Shown here piece after piece: positions 62,561 through 64,000 of a stretch of DNA of 64,000 bases (positions are counted from its first letter, which is position 1; the number at the start of each line of letters is the position of its first letter). The stretch spans positions 9,977-73,976 of the forward strand of contig JAXLXY010000015.1 of the NCBI GenBank assembly GCA_046327715.1, given 5' to 3'. A program made the translations under genes and the position numbers. Under the pieces are notes generated by a model, which was not told where the DNA came from, did not search any database, and worked only from the letters and a program-made list of their open reading frames with translations. The stretch is from JADJOM01 sp046327715. GTDB lineage: Bacteria; Gemmatimonadota; Gemmatimonadetes; Gemmatimonadales; GWC2-71-9.

Positions 62561-63703
62561 ATGCGAACTGCTCCGCGCCTGGGCCCGCTGGCCCGCCTGC
62601 TGTCACTGACCATCGCCGCCGCCGTTCCGCTGGCCGGACAGGTCCGGGCCCGGGACCTCGGCATCGTACCCGGGATCTTCGCGCCCGGCCCGCTCAACGC
62701 CATCACCGATGTCGCCGGGGTGCGGGTGGGCCAGGTCACCATCGACGCCGGTGACTCGGTTCGCACCGGCATCACCGCCGTCCACCCGCACGCCGGGAAC
62801 CCGTTCCTCGAGCGGGTGCCGGCCGCCATCCACGTCGGCAACGGCTTCGGCAAGCTGCTGGGCGTGACCCAGGTCCGTGAGCTTGGCGAGCTCGAGTCGC
62901 CGATCCTGCTCACCTGCACGCTCTGCGTCTGGCGCGCCGCGGATGCCATGGTGGGCTGGATGCTGGAGCAGCCCGGCATGGGCTCCGTGCAGTCGCTCAA
63001 TGCGGTCGTCGGGGAAACCAACGATGGCGGGCTGAACCAGATCCGCAGCCGTTCCGTCACGGCGGAGCAGGTGCGTGCCGCGCTCGAGGGGGCCGGCACG
63101 GGCCCGGTCGCGGAGGGCAGCGTCGGGGCGGGGCGGGGCACGGTGGCCTTCGGCTGGAAGGGGGGGATCGGCACCTCCTCGCGGGTACTGCCGGCCTCCC
63201 TGGGCGGCTGGCGGGTCGGTGTCCTGGTCCAGAGCAATTTCGGCGGGGTGCTGCAGGTGCTGGGCGCCCCGGTGGGGAAGGAACTCGACCGGTACGCCTT
63301 CCGGGGGCAGGTCGAGGACTCGGCGGGGGATGGCTCGATCATGATCGTCGTGGCCACCGATGCCCCGGTGCTGGCGCCAAACCTCCAGCGGCTCGCCGCC
63401 CGGGCCATCATGGGACTGGCCCGCACCGGTTCGAGTGCGGCCAACGGCTCCGGCGACTACGTGATCGCGTTCTCCACCCATCCGGGGATGCGCCGCCCGG
63501 CGCGGGAGCGCCGCCCGCCCACCGCCGAGCTGCAGAACGACGAGTTGTCGCCCCTGTTCCAGGCCGTGGTCGAGGCCACCGAGGAAGCGATCTACAATTC
63601 CCTGACCATGGCCACCCGGGTCGAGAGCCGGGGCGGCGCGGTCGATCCCCTGCCGCTCGACCGCCTGCGCGTCGTCCTGCGCAAGTACGGCATCACCCGC
63701 TGA
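62561..63703 (+). CDS. DmpA-type (P1/S58) autoprocessing peptidase, exported
   Basis: 380 aa. Signal peptide (about 1-27, cleavage near LAGQ). N-terminal-nucleophile fold of the DmpA/BapA family: NAITDVAGVRVGQVTI, VVGETNDGGLNQI, GSVGAGRGTVAFGWKGGIG and VLVQSNFGG. The predicted self-cleavage is Gly258-Ser259 in AGDGSIMIVVATDAP, freeing the serine nucleophile, close to DmpA (Gly249-Ser250) after allowing for the signal. Family members are aminopeptidases with L/D or beta-peptide activity; the substrate is not predictable. Confidence 0.9.
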   Translation: MRTAPRLGPLARLLSLTIAAAVPLAGQVRARDLGIVPGIFAPGPLNAITDVAGVRVGQVTIDAGDSVRTGITAVHPHAGNPFLERVPAAIHVGNGFGKLLGVTQVRELGELESPILLTCTLCVWRAADAMVGWMLEQPGMGSVQSLNAVVGETNDGGLNQIRSRSVTAEQVRAALEGAGTGPVAEGSVGAGRGTVAFGWKGGIGTSSRVLPASLGGWRVGVLVQSNFGGVLQVLGAPVGKELDRYAFRGQVEDSAGDGSIMIVVATDAPVLAPNLQRLAARAIMGLARTGSSAANGSGDYVIAFSTHPGMRRPARERRPPTAELQNDELSPLFQAVVEATEEAIYNSLTMATRVESRGGAVDPLPLDRLRVVLRKYGITR

Positions 63704-63707
63704 GCCC

Positions 63708-64000
63708 TCAGCCGGCCAGCGCAATCCGGTAGACCCGTCCCGAGGCCATGACCACGTAGACTTCGCCCTCCGCGTCCTCCCCGAAGGAGACGACGTTGTC
63801 GTTCATCACCGGGGGGCTGAGCGGGGCGTACTCCGTCACCAAGGCGCCGTTGACCAGGCGGACCGGGCGGATCACCCCGGTGCAGTAGTCCCCGTAGATG
63901 TAGGTGCCGCGCAGGGCGGGGTATTTCTGGCCCCGGTAGACATACCCCCCGGTGACGGAGCAGGCCGGACCGTGGTGGTACTCGAGGATGGGCGGTACCA
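63708..64000 (-). CDS. PQQ-dependent sugar dehydrogenase, C-terminal part (5' end outside window)
   Basis: The last 96 codons on the minus strand, entering from beyond base 64000. PPILEYHHGPACSVTGGYVY, RGTYIYGDYCTGVIRPV, VVSFGEDAEGEVYVVMASG and RVYRI are the terminal blades of the soluble glucose/sorbosone dehydrogenase beta-propeller family (also HHIP-like). The cofactor and substrate residues lie mostly outside the window. Convergent with the DmpA gene, 4 bases between stops. Confidence 0.85.
   Translation of the reverse strand, partial: VPPILEYHHGPACSVTGGYVYRGQKYPALRGTYIYGDYCTGVIRPVRLVNGALVTEYAPLSPPVMNDNVVSFGEDAEGEVYVVMASGRVYRIALAG

Overview
The window is 64 kb of very GC-rich bacterial chromosome, almost wholly coding. 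Many genes overlap by 4 bases (ATGA or GTGA) and GTG or TTG starts are common. A TonB-dependent receptor, several lipoprotein signals and PQQ-dehydrogenase, HtrA and DmpA-type exported enzymes point to a diderm (Gram-negative-type) heterotroph. Gemmatimonadota is my best guess, from gene style and content; no rRNA or tRNA marker is present to prove it. I see no integrase, IS element, phage gene or CRISPR array.

Layout. (1) 1-4.5 kb, minus strand: truA-htrA-purB-purC, tightly overlapped. (2) 4.9-18.4 kb, plus strand: trpD, then (across the oppositely oriented lexA) trpC-trpF-trpB, a HEAT-repeat protein, an HD-GYP protein, trpA, a GAF/methyl-accepting-type signal protein, folK-panB-panC, a YqeK-like HD hydrolase and a LytR_C-domain protein. 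(3) 18.4-21.8 kb, minus: a multi-PAS hybrid histidine kinase. (4) 21.9-31.5 kb: a compact serine-cycle island, with glycerate kinase divergent from serine-glyoxylate aminotransferase, malyl-CoA lyase, malate-CoA ligase (two subunits), hydroxypyruvate reductase and PEP carboxylase, closed by a strong hairpin terminator. (5) 31.5-36.3 kb: rlmN, then two secreted lipoproteins (a subtilase and an EXORDIUM-like protein) sharing a near-identical 524-bp PKD-encoding repeat. (6) 36.5-45.2 kb: ptsN-like gene-aspS-phoH-pgpH-ybeY, two CNNM/CBS proteins and mgtE. (7) 45.3-48.8 kb: TonB-dependent receptor (minus) and a DedA protein. (8) 48.9-60.9 kb: meaB, split methylmalonyl-CoA mutase, BaeRF10 and HAD proteins, an acyl-CoA carboxylase beta subunit, a TPPII-like subtilase, a split AtuA and an enoyl-CoA hydratase. 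(9) 60.9-64 kb: a small membrane protein, a short RecQ, a DmpA-type peptidase and the end of a PQQ sugar dehydrogenase.

How the genes fit together. Region 4 holds nearly every enzyme specific to the serine cycle for one-carbon assimilation: glyoxylate + serine to hydroxypyruvate, to glycerate, to 2-phosphoglycerate, then (via enolase, not here) PEP to oxaloacetate, malate, malyl-CoA, and acetyl-CoA + glyoxylate. Region 8 supplies acyl-CoA carboxylation and methylmalonyl-CoA to succinyl-CoA conversion. That could serve branched-chain or terpenoid catabolism or help glyoxylate regeneration; the sequence does not decide. The most notable points are the serine-cycle island, an 11-bp-period direct-repeat operator at lexA/trpC, heptamer and octamer microsatellites (one inside the trpF start region), and a shared unnamed domain in two neighbouring signalling proteins embedded in the trp cluster.
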